A stretch of DNA of 64,000 nucleotides, taken from NCBI GenBank assembly GCA_016706055.1, contig JADJKL010000011.1, forward strand, positions 186,001-250,000. Reading direction: 5' to 3'. Position numbers and translations under genes: made by a program. The stretch comes from Chitinophagaceae bacterium (GTDB lineage: Bacteria; Bacteroidota; Bacteroidia; Chitinophagales; Chitinophagaceae). Positions 1-9,169 of this stretch are shown here, piece by piece. The notes beneath the pieces are model-generated. The model saw only the letters and a program-made list of their open reading frames with translations, was not told the origin of the DNA and made no database searches. The first letter of the stretch is position 1, and each line of letters opens with the position of its first letter.

Positions 1-444
1 TGGTATCAGCCACAAAATAGCAACCATTATAATCAAAACACCAGCAATAGCTTCATGTAAAAAGGCCGCTGGTATCGCAATAGTATAAAGCACCATCGAC
101 AACATTCCTTTCCTCGATTGTTTTTCAAGTACAACACGGAAAGTTTCATTATCTCTGTTACAGCTTTGTATCACTTTCAAAAGTACATAATAGGCTACAC
201 CGCATAAGTTCAAAAGCAAGGCATACACAGCCAAAGTTTTTGGTTCAAAATGATTTTCTCCCATCCAGCCCGAAGCAAACGGAATAAGCGAAAGCCAGAA
301 CAGCAAATGCAGATTAGCCCACATCATACTACCGTTTACTTCTTTTATAGAATGTATTTGCGGCACTTTCATTTCTAGTACCATGATTGTAATGATGATG
401 GCTATCACACCATCGCTAAATGCTTCTACTCTTGTCTTAGTCAT
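1..444 (-). CDS. TMEM175-family (DUF1211) potassium channel-like membrane protein, partial
   Basis: The frame opens at an ATG at 444 and stays open to the window edge, so the C-terminus lies outside. The N-terminus reads MTKTRVEAFSDGVIAIIITI, carrying the RxxxFSDG(V/I)xAI signature of the first helix of TMEM175/DUF1211 proteins. At least three more hydrophobic segments follow. Characterised members form potassium-permeable channels in the membrane, with the FSD motif packing the pore. Function here is inferred from the family only. It is transcribed away from the repeat-rich gap at 445-830. Confidence 0.85.
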   Translation of the reverse strand, partial: MTKTRVEAFSDGVIAIIITIMVLEMKVPQIHSIKEVNGSMMWANLHLLFWLSLIPFASGWMGENHFEPKTLAVYALLLNLCGVAYYVLLKVIQSCNRDNETFRVVLEKQSRKGMLSMVLYTIAIPAAFLHEAIAGVLIIMVAILWLIP

Positions 445-470
445 ACCGCAATATTAAATAAAATACTTCC

Positions 471-728
471 TTTCGTGTTAATTAGTGTGCTTTCGTGGCC
501 ATTTGTCAGTTAAATTGCCGCAGGGGTAAAACACCCAGCGCAATCATTCGTTATTTAATTCTCTCATTCGTATCATTAGTTTTAATTCGTGGCCAACAAA
601 ATCTGCGAAGCAAATAATCTAGAGAAGCAATCTGTTGCAATCTGTGGCCAACCTGTATTTCAAATGCTGCAGGCAATCATTCGTCTTTAATTTATTTTCT
701 TCGTGTAATTACTACTATTCGTGGCCAA
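471..728. repeat. Degenerate tandem/interspersed repeats ending in TTCGTGGCCA
   Basis: The gap at 445-830 holds no gene. It contains related units ending in TTCGTGGCCA (492-501), ATTCGTGGCCAA (585-596), CTGTGGCCAA (642-651) and ATTCGTGGCCAA (717-728). Two units, about 540-596 and 673-728, align over their whole length: both begin GCAATCATTCGT, continue with an AT-rich middle and end in ATTCGTGGCCAA. A weaker copy is at 471-505. No coding frame is shared, so it looks like a non-coding repeat family. Confidence 0.7.
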
Positions 729-830
729 TCCTTATTCAACGAAGTTGAATTGAATCCGTGTTTATCTGTCCAATCAATGCCATCCATGTTCAAAAAAAAA
801 ATTGTATCTTAAAAATTGAAATATTTTGAC

Positions 831-1172
831 ATGGTCAGCATCGAAACAGTCCGCAAACTTGCCCTCGCATTTCCCGAAACGGACGAGCATCCTCACTTCG
901 AACGAAAAGCTTTTCGTGTCAAAAAGAAAATATTTGCCACATTATTGGAAAAAGATAAAACAGTAAACCTGAAACTAACGTTAGAAGATCAATCTGTTTT
1001 TTCTGCATTTGATAAAGAAGTAATTTATCCGGTAGCTGGCGGCTGGGGAAGGATGGGATATACCACCGTCAATCTCAAAAAAATAAAACTTGCTATGTTC
1101 AAAGATGCATTAACGGTAGCTTACTGCACTGCTGCACCCAAAAAGCTGGCAGAAAAATATCTTCCTCATTAG
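831..1172 (+). CDS. MmcQ/YjbR family DNA-binding-like protein
   Basis: A 113-residue protein matching the small MmcQ/YjbR (DUF419) family: LALAFPETDEHPHF near the start, FRVKKKIFATL in the middle and VAGGWGRMGYTTVNL towards the end fit the family pattern. The fold resembles a CyaY-like alpha/beta sandwich. The biochemical role of the family is not settled. I chose the ATG at 831 over an in-frame TTG at 816 because family members start just before the SIETVRKLALAFPE segment. It stands alone between the repeat region and ppk1. Confidence 0.8.
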   Translation: MVSIETVRKLALAFPETDEHPHFERKAFRVKKKIFATLLEKDKTVNLKLTLEDQSVFSAFDKEVIYPVAGGWGRMGYTTVNLKKIKLAMFKDALTVAYCTAAPKKLAEKYLPH

Positions 1173-1306
1173 ACAATAAAATTTTTCTACTTACTCTCTT
1201 TATCACCATCAAAAAACCATTATCTTAGACGGTAAACCATAAACCTGTCTTCCGTAGCATTGAAATGGACTTAGACCGATGCGAAGGAGGGCCTCAAACT
1301 GCTTAC

Positions 1307-3340
1307 ATGGCTGATAATAAAAACGTTTTTTTAAACAGAGATCTTAGCTGGCTTAGTTTCAACCAAAGGGTGCTGATGGAGGCTGCCGATAAATCTGTTC
1401 CCCTCTATAGCCGCATTTCTTTTCTGTCTATATTTTCATCCAACCTTGATGAATTTTTCAGGGTGCGGATGCCATCTATATTTGCCTTAACGAGTATTCA
1501 AGCAAAGAAAACTTCCATACGAGATGAATATCCAAAGAATCTAGTGGAGCTGGTGCAGACAGAAGTACAAAAACATCTTACAGAGTTTGGCGGCATATTA
1601 AAGAATCAGATATTACCAGAGTTGAAGTTCAACAACATCTGTTTGTATTATAACGAACCCATTCGTCCGGAGCATATGGAATCATCAAGAGAATACTTTC
1701 TTTCCAAAGTATTATCATTCTTGCAACCCGTAATTCTAAAAAAAGAAAACCAGACAAACATATTTCTGGAAAACAATGCACTCTATTTCATCATCGACTT
1801 AGAGTCGCCGGAAGAACCTGGCAAGCATCAGTACGGATTATTGAACATTCCTTCCTCCAACCTTCCCCGTTTTTCGGAGCAGGCCATGGTGGGCGATGAT
1901 CATTATATTCTTTTTCTAGATGATGTTATCCGGGAAAATTTGCAAGAAGTATTTCCTGTTTTCAAAATACATGGTGCATGGAGTATAAAACTTACAAGAG
2001 ATGCGGAGATGAACATCGAAGACGAATTCATCGGCGATATTTCAGATAAAATAGAAAAACAATTGCTAAAAAGGGAAGCAGGGAATGCCACAAGATTGTT
2101 GTTTGATGAAACAATGCCTGCCGAAACAAAAGATTTTATTCAAAACTATTTTGGCTTGCGCAATGAAGAAATGCTGGCTGGTGGCCGCTATCATAATTTA
2201 AAAGATCTTGGTAGCCTGCCAAATCCGTTCAAAGGAAAATTATCGCATCCTTCTTGGCCTTCGGTAGCACATCCGGGGTTCGATAATCATCATTCCATCT
2301 TTCATAGCATTAGCGAAAGTGAAAAGTTGTTGCACCTGCCATATCATTCTTACAATTATATTTTACGTTTCTTCAACGAAGCAGCAATTGATCCTGCTGT
2401 AAAAGAAATTTATATTACATTATATAGAGTAGCTGCCGATTCGCATATCGTCAATGCACTTATTAGCGCCGCCAAGAATGGTAAAAAGGTAACTGTATTT
2501 GTAGGACTCAAAGCAAGGTTTGATGAAGCTAACAATATAAAATGGAGTAAGCGGATGAAAGCCGCCGGAATAAAGATCATAAATAGCATACCCAGCTTAA
2601 AAGTACATGCCAAGGTAGCACTCATTAAAAGGGTAGAAGATAAAGAGTGGAAAAATTATTCCTTCATGGCCACTGGTAATTTTAACGAAGCCACTGGTCG
2701 TTTCTATACCGACCATGTACTCTTTACCAGCCACAAAGAAATGGGACAGGAGTTGGAATGGCTTTTTGATTACCTACAAAGCCGCAAACAACCGGCAGAT
2801 TACATGAAGATTCCTTTCCGTCATCTGCTAGTATCGCAGTTCAACATGATAAAACGTTTTGAAAAACTTATTGACCGTGAAATAAAAAATGCAAAGAAGG
2901 GAAAACCTGCCAGTATTATTATCAAGCTCAACAATCTGCAGGAGCGACCAATGATAGAAAAACTATACGAAGCTAGCCGTGCCGGAGTAAAAGTGCAGTT
3001 GCTTGTTCGCAGTATTTGCAGTCTCGCAGCAGGAATAGAAGGACAGAGTGAGAATATTACAGTCACCCGAATAGTAGACCGATATCTCGAGCATGCAAGA
3101 GTATTTGTTTTTCACAACAATGGCGACCCGAAATATTACATGGGCAGTGCCGACTGGATGAGTCGAAACCTACATAGCAGGGTAGAAGTTATTTTTCCGG
3201 TGTATGACAAAGCAATGGGCGAAGAGCTAAATACTATTTTGCAACTACAACTAAACGATAACCTTCATAGTTCTTGTCATTCCGACGTAGGAGGAATCTT
3301 ATATACCCAGTTCACTCACCGTAATTTTTTATGGAGGTGA
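1307..3340 (+). CDS. ppk1: Polyphosphate kinase 1
   Basis: PPK1 makes inorganic polyphosphate from ATP through a phosphohistidine intermediate. The N-terminal domain begins RDLSWLSFNQRVL. The catalytic phospholipase-D-like half contains SLKVHAK (the active-site His, codon at 2606-2608) and ATGNFNEATGRFYTDH. The C-terminal domain has LEHARVFVFHNNG and SADWMSRNLHSRVEV. Length (677 residues from this ATG) is normal. An upstream in-frame ATG at 1265 adds 14 residues not expected in the family; the AAGGAGG at 1283 lies between the two. Oddity: the residue matching E. coli His454 (HIGTGNFN) is Phe here (FMATGNFN, codon 2663-2665). Confidence 0.93.
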   Translation: MADNKNVFLNRDLSWLSFNQRVLMEAADKSVPLYSRISFLSIFSSNLDEFFRVRMPSIFALTSIQAKKTSIRDEYPKNLVELVQTEVQKHLTEFGGILKNQILPELKFNNICLYYNEPIRPEHMESSREYFLSKVLSFLQPVILKKENQTNIFLENNALYFIIDLESPEEPGKHQYGLLNIPSSNLPRFSEQAMVGDDHYILFLDDVIRENLQEVFPVFKIHGAWSIKLTRDAEMNIEDEFIGDISDKIEKQLLKREAGNATRLLFDETMPAETKDFIQNYFGLRNEEMLAGGRYHNLKDLGSLPNPFKGKLSHPSWPSVAHPGFDNHHSIFHSISESEKLLHLPYHSYNYILRFFNEAAIDPAVKEIYITLYRVAADSHIVNALISAAKNGKKVTVFVGLKARFDEANNIKWSKRMKAAGIKIINSIPSLKVHAKVALIKRVEDKEWKNYSFMATGNFNEATGRFYTDHVLFTSHKEMGQELEWLFDYLQSRKQPADYMKIPFRHLLVSQFNMIKRFEKLIDREIKNAKKGKPASIIIKLNNLQERPMIEKLYEASRAGVKVQLLVRSICSLAAGIEGQSENITVTRIVDRYLEHARVFVFHNNGDPKYYMGSADWMSRNLHSRVEVIFPVYDKAMGEELNTILQLQLNDNLHSSCHSDVGGILYTQFTHRNFLWR

Positions 3341-3365
3341 GCAGCAGTTCCCTGAGCATCGTTCT

Positions 3366-3400
3366 TTGCGTCGCACTCTTGTACTTTAGTAATTCTATTC
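3366..3400. repeat. Copy 1 of an interspersed repeat (TTGCGTCGCACTCTT...AATTCTATTC)
   Basis: Directly after ppk1. It shares TTGCGTCGCACTCTT and, after a short variable part, AATTCTATTC with the copy at 36141-36177, and CACTCTT plus AGTAATTCTATTC with the copy at 9949-9981. All lie in gaps between genes. Confidence 0.65.
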
Positions 3401-3492
3401 ATCATTATGGAGAATGTAACGGACAAAAAATATTCCCGGAAATTCTTCATTACTTTCAACCAAGCATTTGAACGAGACTGAAAAAATAAAAT

Positions 3493-4074
3493 ATGACAAC
3501 CGCATTCCCAATTATAAAAACAGAAAGGCTACTACTCAGGCAATTTGTAGATACGGATCTTGAAAATGTGTATAAAGGACTTTCGCATCCAGACATTATT
3601 AAATATTACGGCGTTAGTTACGACTCATTAGAAGCTACAAAAGCACAAATGAAATTTTTCGCCGACCTAGTAAGGGAAGGGACAGGAATTTGGTGGGCCG
3701 TTTGTTCGCTGGACGGCAAGGTGTTTTATGGAGCAGGCGGACTAAATAGTTTATCGAAAGAACATAAAAAGGCTGAAATAGGTTTCTGGCTTATATCTGA
3801 CTACTGGGGTCAAGGAATAATGACAGAAGCAATGCCACTAATTTGTAATTATGGATTTAATGAACTTGAACTTCATCGCATAGAAGGAATTGTAGAAACT
3901 GAAAATATAAACTGTAAGAAAGCAATGGCCAAACTTGACTTTCAGCATGAAGGAACAATGATAGAATGTGAAGTAAAGAATGGGAAATTCATTAGCCTCG
4001 ATATTTATGCAAAAGTGAATATAAGTGAAGTCGCAATAGCTAATGGATTAGAAAGCGAGAAACGACTCTTATAA
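3493..4074 (+). CDS. GNAT family N-acetyltransferase, RimJ/RimL type
   Basis: A 193-residue GNAT protein. It opens with the TERLLLRQF motif typical of RimJ/RimL-like acetyltransferases. The acetyl-CoA binding region follows at about residues 95-125 (EIGFWLISDYWGQGIMTEAM), then the ELHRIEGIVETEN strand and a K-A-M-A-K-L-D-F helix. Such enzymes acetylate ribosomal protein N-termini, aminoglycosides or small amines; the substrate cannot be read from sequence. It is a single-gene unit between ppk1 and a convergent dehydrogenase. Confidence 0.85.
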   Translation: MTTAFPIIKTERLLLRQFVDTDLENVYKGLSHPDIIKYYGVSYDSLEATKAQMKFFADLVREGTGIWWAVCSLDGKVFYGAGGLNSLSKEHKKAEIGFWLISDYWGQGIMTEAMPLICNYGFNELELHRIEGIVETENINCKKAMAKLDFQHEGTMIECEVKNGKFISLDIYAKVNISEVAIANGLESEKRLL

Positions 4075-4275
4075 CACCGACTAAGAGATTGTTCACTTCG
4101 CCTTGGTCGTTGTTTTCTTTCGCCGACCTTATATAATAAAACCACAGTTCTTAGGCAAACCAAAAAATTTCCAGGCGCCTCTTTTATGAAAGAACAAAGC
4201 GTTTCGATGTCCCATTCACTATGTCCAACAAAAGATCAACAAATATATTTAGTTAAATATTCCGAAACGGCAGGG

Positions 4276-5760
4276 TTAAACAATTGAATCTTTCGTCAAT
4301 TCATTATTAACTGTTCGCCAGATACCTGAAGGGTTTTCGTTCTTCAACTCATCAGGAAGCAATTCATTACTCCAGTTTTGAAAGGCGATTGGTCTTGCAA
4401 ATCTTTTAATAGCATCTGCACCCACTGCACCAAATCTCGAATCCGTACTTGCAGGAAAAGGACCACCATGTTGCATACTTAAACAAACTTCTACTCCCGT
4501 AGGTACACTGTTCAATATAAAACGTCCGCAGATATTCTTAACTGCTGCTACCAGTTCTTCATTATTCTTTACATCATCATCAGTTGCCATGAATGTTGCA
4601 GTCAATTGCCCTTCTATATGTTTCGCCACTTGCAGCATTTCATTCATTTCTTTACAACGAATGACCAATGAATAAGGGCCAAACACTTCTTGATGCAATA
4701 ATGGGTTTTCAATAAATGCTTTTGCTGTAGTTGTCGCAATAGTTGCTATGCCCTGGTTAGACAGTGGTTCCTTCACCGCAACTCCTTTTACTTCCACTTC
4801 AGTTTGTGCAATAGAGTTTGCTCTCTTCTCCACATAGTTTTTAAAGATGCCGCTATTCAGCATTTCAGCAGGACTTACTTGTTTTATTTCTTCACTCAGC
4901 ACATTGATGAAGTTCTGCAAATCATCATTATCAATACCGATTAATAATCCGGGATTAGTACAAAACTGACCAACACCTAATGTAATGGAGCCTGCATATT
5001 GCTTTGCGGTATCAGCCGCAGCAGTTTTCATTTTTTCTGGTAATAAAAAAACAGGATTAACACTGCTCATTTCTGCAAACACTGGTATTGGTTCTTTTCT
5101 TTGGTTCGCCCAATCGAATAACTGCTTGCCACCATTGAATGAACCAGTGAAGCCAACCGCTTTGGTGAATGAATTTTCTATTAATGCTTTACCTACATCG
5201 AAAGATACTCCATGTACATGAGTGAATACAGCCGCAGGCAAATAACAATTTGCTGCTGCTTTGTGAATAGCAGATGCCATCAACTCACTCGTTGCTGCAT
5301 GTGCAGGATGTGCTTTTACAATCACCGGACATCCGGCAGCAAATGCACTTGCTGTATCGCCACCAGCAGTGGAATAAGCAAACGGAAAATTAGCCGCACC
5401 AAACACCACCACAGGGCCAAGTGGTACAAGTATTTTTCTTATGTCAGGTTTGGGCGGTGTTACATCATTCACTGCAGTATTAATTCTTGCTTCGAGCCAA
5501 TCTCCTTTTTCGCAAGCATCGGCATAAGAAGTTAACTGGTACATTGTTCTTGCCCTTTCATTCCGCAACCTTCCTTCAGGTAAGTTAGTTTCCTTGCCTG
5601 CGGTAATCAATAATTCATCGCCTAGGTTTTCAATTTCTTTTGCAATTGCTCGCATAAAATCGGCCCGTTGCTTTAAAGAACATTTTCTGTAAATATGAAA
5701 AGCTTTCCATGCTTCCTGCATGGCTATGTTTATTTCGGCTGTAGCGGTGTCGTTGAACAT
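4276..5760 (-). CDS. Alpha-ketoglutaric semialdehyde dehydrogenase (2,5-dioxovalerate dehydrogenase)
   Basis: An aldehyde dehydrogenase of the 2,5-dioxopentanoate dehydrogenase subgroup, oxidising alpha-ketoglutarate semialdehyde to 2-oxoglutarate with NAD(P)+. Visible are the cofactor segment GPVVVFGAANFPFAYSTAGG, the general-base region FAEMSSVNPV and the catalytic Cys in GVGQFCTNPG. The enzyme ends routes for hydroxyproline, pentoses or glucarate. A hydroxyproline epimerase (17027-18028) and a D-amino-acid dehydrogenase (20465-21724) nearby make the hydroxyproline role the best guess. The intermediate Pyr4H2C deaminase was not found in the window. Single gene, 494 residues, starting at the ATG at 5760. 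Confidence 0.88.
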   Translation of the reverse strand: MFNDTATAEINIAMQEAWKAFHIYRKCSLKQRADFMRAIAKEIENLGDELLITAGKETNLPEGRLRNERARTMYQLTSYADACEKGDWLEARINTAVNDVTPPKPDIRKILVPLGPVVVFGAANFPFAYSTAGGDTASAFAAGCPVIVKAHPAHAATSELMASAIHKAAANCYLPAAVFTHVHGVSFDVGKALIENSFTKAVGFTGSFNGGKQLFDWANQRKEPIPVFAEMSSVNPVFLLPEKMKTAAADTAKQYAGSITLGVGQFCTNPGLLIGIDNDDLQNFINVLSEEIKQVSPAEMLNSGIFKNYVEKRANSIAQTEVEVKGVAVKEPLSNQGIATIATTTAKAFIENPLLHQEVFGPYSLVIRCKEMNEMLQVAKHIEGQLTATFMATDDDVKNNEELVAAVKNICGRFILNSVPTGVEVCLSMQHGGPFPASTDSRFGAVGADAIKRFARPIAFQNWSNELLPDELKNENPSGIWRTVNNELTKDSIV

Positions 5761-5997
5761 TGTATATTGATTATTTAATCTTATTTATTTGAGGTGAACT
5801 AAAGATAGGACTTTCAGTATTTTATTGGAGAGTTTCTCAAATTAATTGGTTAATATTAGTCACTTGTCATTCCATACGAATAATTATAAAGCATTGAATC
5901 CGGTTTTTATTTTACTACCCCAAAAGGTAATACAGCAAAATAGTTATTAAATTACTTTAGATGCTGTAAAACAATCTTTCCATTAAAAACTAATTAC

Positions 5998-6405
5998 ATG
6001 AAGAAGATTTTAATTATTTGTAGCCTTATAGTATTGTACAGTTGTGGGAATGATGATACAAAGCAAGAAGCAAAAACTTCTATTCCTGCCATAAATAAAA
6101 ACAAAAAAGAACAAACTCCAGAAGATGTTGTCATGCAGGAATGGTTGAAAGGCAAAGTATGGACTGCCGAAGAAAGCATGGCACCTATGGCTTTACTAAA
6201 ATTAAAAGCAGATGGTGGATACGAACTTAAATCGCCGGGTAGAAAAAGAGACCCACCAGCCACATGGAAGATTATTAATGGTGAAATCTCAATGGTATGG
6301 GCTACAGAATGGCCTGTAGAAAAGATAGACGACAAAACATTTCGTTTGTATGTAAAACCTACTGACACATGGTATATCTACAAACACACAGAAGACTTGC
6401 CATAA
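5998..6405 (+). CDS. Small lipoprotein of unknown function
   Basis: A 135-residue protein with a short lipoprotein signal peptide whose lipobox is LYSC at residues 13-16, so the mature protein should be lipid-anchored at Cys16. The remainder is soluble and contains a compact region (LKGKVWTAEESMAP, then WKIINGEISMVWATEWPVEKI and ending WYIYKHTEDLP) resembling the small lipocalin-like lipoproteins of Bacteroidota that carry a GxW-type beta strand pattern. I do not recognise the family. It converges on the amidohydrolase gene across a strong hairpin. Confidence 0.7.
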   Translation: MKKILIICSLIVLYSCGNDDTKQEAKTSIPAINKNKKEQTPEDVVMQEWLKGKVWTAEESMAPMALLKLKADGGYELKSPGRKRDPPATWKIINGEISMVWATEWPVEKIDDKTFRLYVKPTDTWYIYKHTEDLP

Positions 6406-6419
6406 ACCCCCATCAATAC

Positions 6420-6451
6420 AATAGGGAATCAACACCTGTTGATTCCCTATT
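6420..6451. terminator. Bidirectional hairpin between convergent genes
   Basis: AATAGGGAATCAAC pairs perfectly with GTTGATTCCCTATT around a 4-nt loop. It lies between the stop of the lipoprotein gene (6405) and the stop of the convergent amidohydrolase gene (6475). There is no long U tract on either side, so it is a probable transcript end rather than a textbook terminator. Confidence 0.6.
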
Positions 6452-6474
6452 GACTATTCAGCATTTCCCATTCA

Positions 6475-8088
6475 CTATTCCTTATTGCTGAAATAAACCT
6501 TTTTGATTTTCCCTTTCTCAATTATATAAATGGCAATCCCATAGACTGGTTTCTCGCCAAGCCCAAACACTTCCTCTTGATCTATTACTATATTATCTTG
6601 CACAATACGATTGATTAAGTTACAATACAACTTAGGCAATTGTGTAACAAACTGATAGTTCTTCCGCATTTCTACTTTCCCTTTCATCTCCAGCGTAGAA
6701 GGAAATGTATATATCTCTACATCCTCTGCATAAGGTTCAAGAAATGCTTCGAGGTCATGAGCATTAAAAGCATTGAGCTGCTGTTGAGCAAGTATTGTTG
6801 GTGTATGTTGCACAAAAGAAGATGGCTTCATTGGGAATCCTTTATTAATAACCCATTCAATCGTTAGCAAGTTCGCAATATCATCCAAGGGATTCTTTTC
6901 AAGCAGCAACATATTCGCCAGTTTATCTTTTGCAATGCTGCCCCATTGTTTTTCTTCTCCCACTGCCTTTGCTCCGTTTATTGTTGAAGCTTCGAGGATT
7001 TGCCAGTTACTCATACCTGCCTGCTTCATCGCTTTTAGTTCTTCATAGTAAGATGATGCATGTTGTGTGCCAATATTTCCTGCATCTGTTCCTGTGGCAA
7101 TCGTTACACCAGCATCAATTAATAGTTTAAGATTTGCCATCATGATAGAATCTGTTCTTTGTCCTGCTTTCTTTTGTAAAGGAGAACCCATTCCAGCAAT
7201 ATACTTTGCGGCCAAAGCAGTATCCGGCAGCGGATAATCGAGAATAGAACCAACCGTTACAGGATTAGCCACTGACAGTTCATGAGTGTTGAAATGATAG
7301 GTGTTACCCAATGCTTTATCATAATTACCAACAACTACAATAGTAGGACAAAGCACCGTTTTGTTTTTCTTCAGCAGCTGCACAAATTCATTGCTTAATA
7401 TTTCATCAGCCACACTGTGTACCAGAAAGTCTGCACCTGCTTCCACTGCCAGTTGCGCAGTTATACGTTCTGTAGCATGCACAGCCACTCTTAATTTATT
7501 TTTATGTGCTTCATCTATTGCAGCTTTTACAAATGGTAAATTTTTTCTTGCTCCTGCTTCCAGGTCTTTATCCAATACGATGTACCATATCTTTATAAAA
7601 TCAGTGTGCAATGGCAACTGATCTCTTACAGATTGGCGAACTCCTTCCTCTGTTTCCATTATAGCAAAAGGGGATAACGATGCTCCCACATCTATTACTG
7701 ATGTAATGCCGATGCTGCTGTAGCGGCGCAAAAAATCTTCCATATTGGTATGCACCCAATCCAGTTCGGCACTGTGAGGTTTATACTTCCGCAGGTCAAT
7801 CACATCTGGTCTTGTGTATATGCCGCCACTCTGAAAAAAATGCACATGAGCATCTGTAAGACCGGGCATTAAATATTTACCGCTGCCATCTATTACTTCG
7901 GTGCCATCAGGCAGTTTGTACATTTTGTCTTTATCTATAGAAACTATCTTGCCATCTAGTGCCACCACATTGTAGCCAGCCAAAATCTTTTTGCCTTCCA
8001 CATCAACGACGTTTACATTTTTAATTAATACCTGTGCTGTGGCAGATTGTAAAAGCAGAATGCCAATAAGAAATGATAATAGTCGCAT
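6475..8088 (-). CDS. Secreted amidohydrolase with C-terminal SnoaL-like domain
   Basis: A signal peptide (MRLLSFLIGILLLQSATAQ) precedes an imidazolonepropionase/prolidase-type amidohydrolase. Metal-binding features are visible: DAHVHFF (about residue 79), FIKIWYIV where the family has a carboxylated Lys, HATERI, LVHSVADE and GTDAGNIGTQ. The domain closes with a strand motif ending ANMLLLEKNPLDD. From about residue 430 a separate SnoaL/NTF2-like module follows (LNAFNAHDLEAFLEPYAEDV, a typical start of that fold). Family members hydrolyse cyclic imides, dipeptides or organophosphates; the substrate is unknown. The fusion of the two domains is unusual. Single gene of 537 residues. Confidence 0.85.
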   Translation of the reverse strand: MRLLSFLIGILLLQSATAQVLIKNVNVVDVEGKKILAGYNVVALDGKIVSIDKDKMYKLPDGTEVIDGSGKYLMPGLTDAHVHFFQSGGIYTRPDVIDLRKYKPHSAELDWVHTNMEDFLRRYSSIGITSVIDVGASLSPFAIMETEEGVRQSVRDQLPLHTDFIKIWYIVLDKDLEAGARKNLPFVKAAIDEAHKNKLRVAVHATERITAQLAVEAGADFLVHSVADEILSNEFVQLLKKNKTVLCPTIVVVGNYDKALGNTYHFNTHELSVANPVTVGSILDYPLPDTALAAKYIAGMGSPLQKKAGQRTDSIMMANLKLLIDAGVTIATGTDAGNIGTQHASSYYEELKAMKQAGMSNWQILEASTINGAKAVGEEKQWGSIAKDKLANMLLLEKNPLDDIANLLTIEWVINKGFPMKPSSFVQHTPTILAQQQLNAFNAHDLEAFLEPYAEDVEIYTFPSTLEMKGKVEMRKNYQFVTQLPKLYCNLINRIVQDNIVIDQEEVFGLGEKPVYGIAIYIIEKGKIKKVYFSNKE

Positions 8089-8178
8089 GGTTTTGGTTTT
8101 TGTGAAAGGTACGGTTTAAAAACTATGATTGATTTGAATATATAGCCGGCAGAAATAAAAGTGGAAAGTTTTTTGTCT

Positions 8179-8700
8179 TTATCCAATTTTCTTCTCGATT
8201 TTTTTTAAAATATCCAACTGCTTCTGCTGACTTTCAAACAATACTTTAATTTGTTCCTCTAAAAGCAAATCAATTTTTTGATGCAATGACCTTACTTCCA
8301 ATTCTGCTTTTAGATTTATCAGATAATCATTCTCGCTTCTTTTTCTGTCTTTTTCTTCTTTACGATTCTGGCTCATCATAATTATAGGAGCCTGTAACGC
8401 TGCAATGCAAGACAATATCAGGTTCATTAAAATAAAAGGATAGGGGTCAAAGTCATCTTTAATCGGGGCAACGCTATTAAATATTATCCATATGATGAGG
8501 ATAATGAAAAAGGAAATTATAAATGCCCAGCTGCCGCCAAACTTTGCGACTTTATCAGATACTTTTTGTCCTCGGGTAAGAATTTCTTTTGGCGGGTTAA
8601 TTAAATTTTCAATTATAAGACCTTCCTCAGCAATTGTCTTTTTTACAATGTCCTGAAGTTTTTTAAGCTGATCGGTTTCTGATTTTAACAGGCTATCCAT
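8179..8700 (-). CDS. DUF1003 membrane protein
   Basis: A 173-residue protein with the complete DUF1003 signature: GQKVSDKVAKFGGSW, then two transmembrane helices, DPYPFILMNLILSCIAALQ and APIIMMSQNRKEEKDRKRSE. A charged coiled-coil-like tail follows. The family is widespread, sits in the inner membrane and has no proven function. It lies 11 bp downstream of the small membrane protein at 8712-9014, so both are likely one transcript. Confidence 0.9.
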   Translation of the reverse strand: MDSLLKSETDQLKKLQDIVKKTIAEEGLIIENLINPPKEILTRGQKVSDKVAKFGGSWAFIISFFIILIIWIIFNSVAPIKDDFDPYPFILMNLILSCIAALQAPIIMMSQNRKEEKDRKRSENDYLINLKAELEVRSLHQKIDLLLEEQIKVLFESQQKQLDILKKIEKKIG

Positions 8701-8711
8701 ATTAATTGTTA

Positions 8712-9014
8712 TTATTTATTCCAAAATGTGATAAACATAAATATAATTATTCCAAGAATTCCGATTAATGATACAACAAAAAAGTAGTCTGCAATTTTTT
8801 CAAGCCGTTGTTCGTTTTTTTGAACTTCTGTTTTTATAGCTGCAAATGAAAATATAGAAGAAGCTGTTAACAACAGTGCAACAAATGTGGTAAACTCGTC
8901 AATTAAGGTATTAGCTGCTTTATCTGTAATGTGTAAGGAGGTAATTATAAAAAGACAAAAGCCGAGTAAGTTAGCAGAAGTGCCTAGTATATGTTGAGAG
9001 GTTTTGTTTGCCAT
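8712..9014 (-). CDS. Small membrane protein of unknown function
   Basis: A 100-residue protein with three predicted hydrophobic helices (around residues 12-28, 42-60 and 78-97) and a charged stretch KTEVQKNEQRLEKIAD between the second and third. I do not recognise a family. Its position 11 bp upstream of the DUF1003 gene suggests joint expression. The gap above it, 9015-9380, holds only the inverted repeat described separately. Confidence 0.65.
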   Translation of the reverse strand: MANKTSQHILGTSANLLGFCLFIITSLHITDKAANTLIDEFTTFVALLLTASSIFSFAAIKTEVQKNEQRLEKIADYFFVVSLIGILGIIIFMFITFWNK

Positions 9015-9145
9015 TATGCGAAAGAATATTTGCGACTTATTTAATAAATGAAGTTAGCTACTAAAAGGCAGATGTACGAGACTCCGTTGCCAAGAAGTTT
9101 ATTCTCATCTTTTCCCTTACTGCATTAACGTAGCAACTGTTTACA

Positions 9146-9169
9146 TTAACCATAAATAACATTGGTTAA
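9146..9169. promoter_or_regulatory. Inverted repeat TTAACCA-N10-TGGTTAA
   Basis: A perfect 7-bp inverted repeat with a 10-nt AT-rich spacer, inside the 366-bp divergent gap between the small membrane protein and the secreted protein at 9381. More TTAAC/CATTAAC half-sites surround it (for example 9123-9129 and 9230-9255). The geometry fits a dimeric regulator site, but no regulator can be assigned. Confidence 0.4.

Noticed and set aside
816..830. TTG start for the MmcQ/YjbR gene
   Set aside because: Adds five residues not expected in the family; ATG at 831 fits.
7361..7621. Plus-strand frame inside the amidohydrolase gene
   Set aside because: Antisense shadow rich in Ser, Cys and Ala without recognisable domain.
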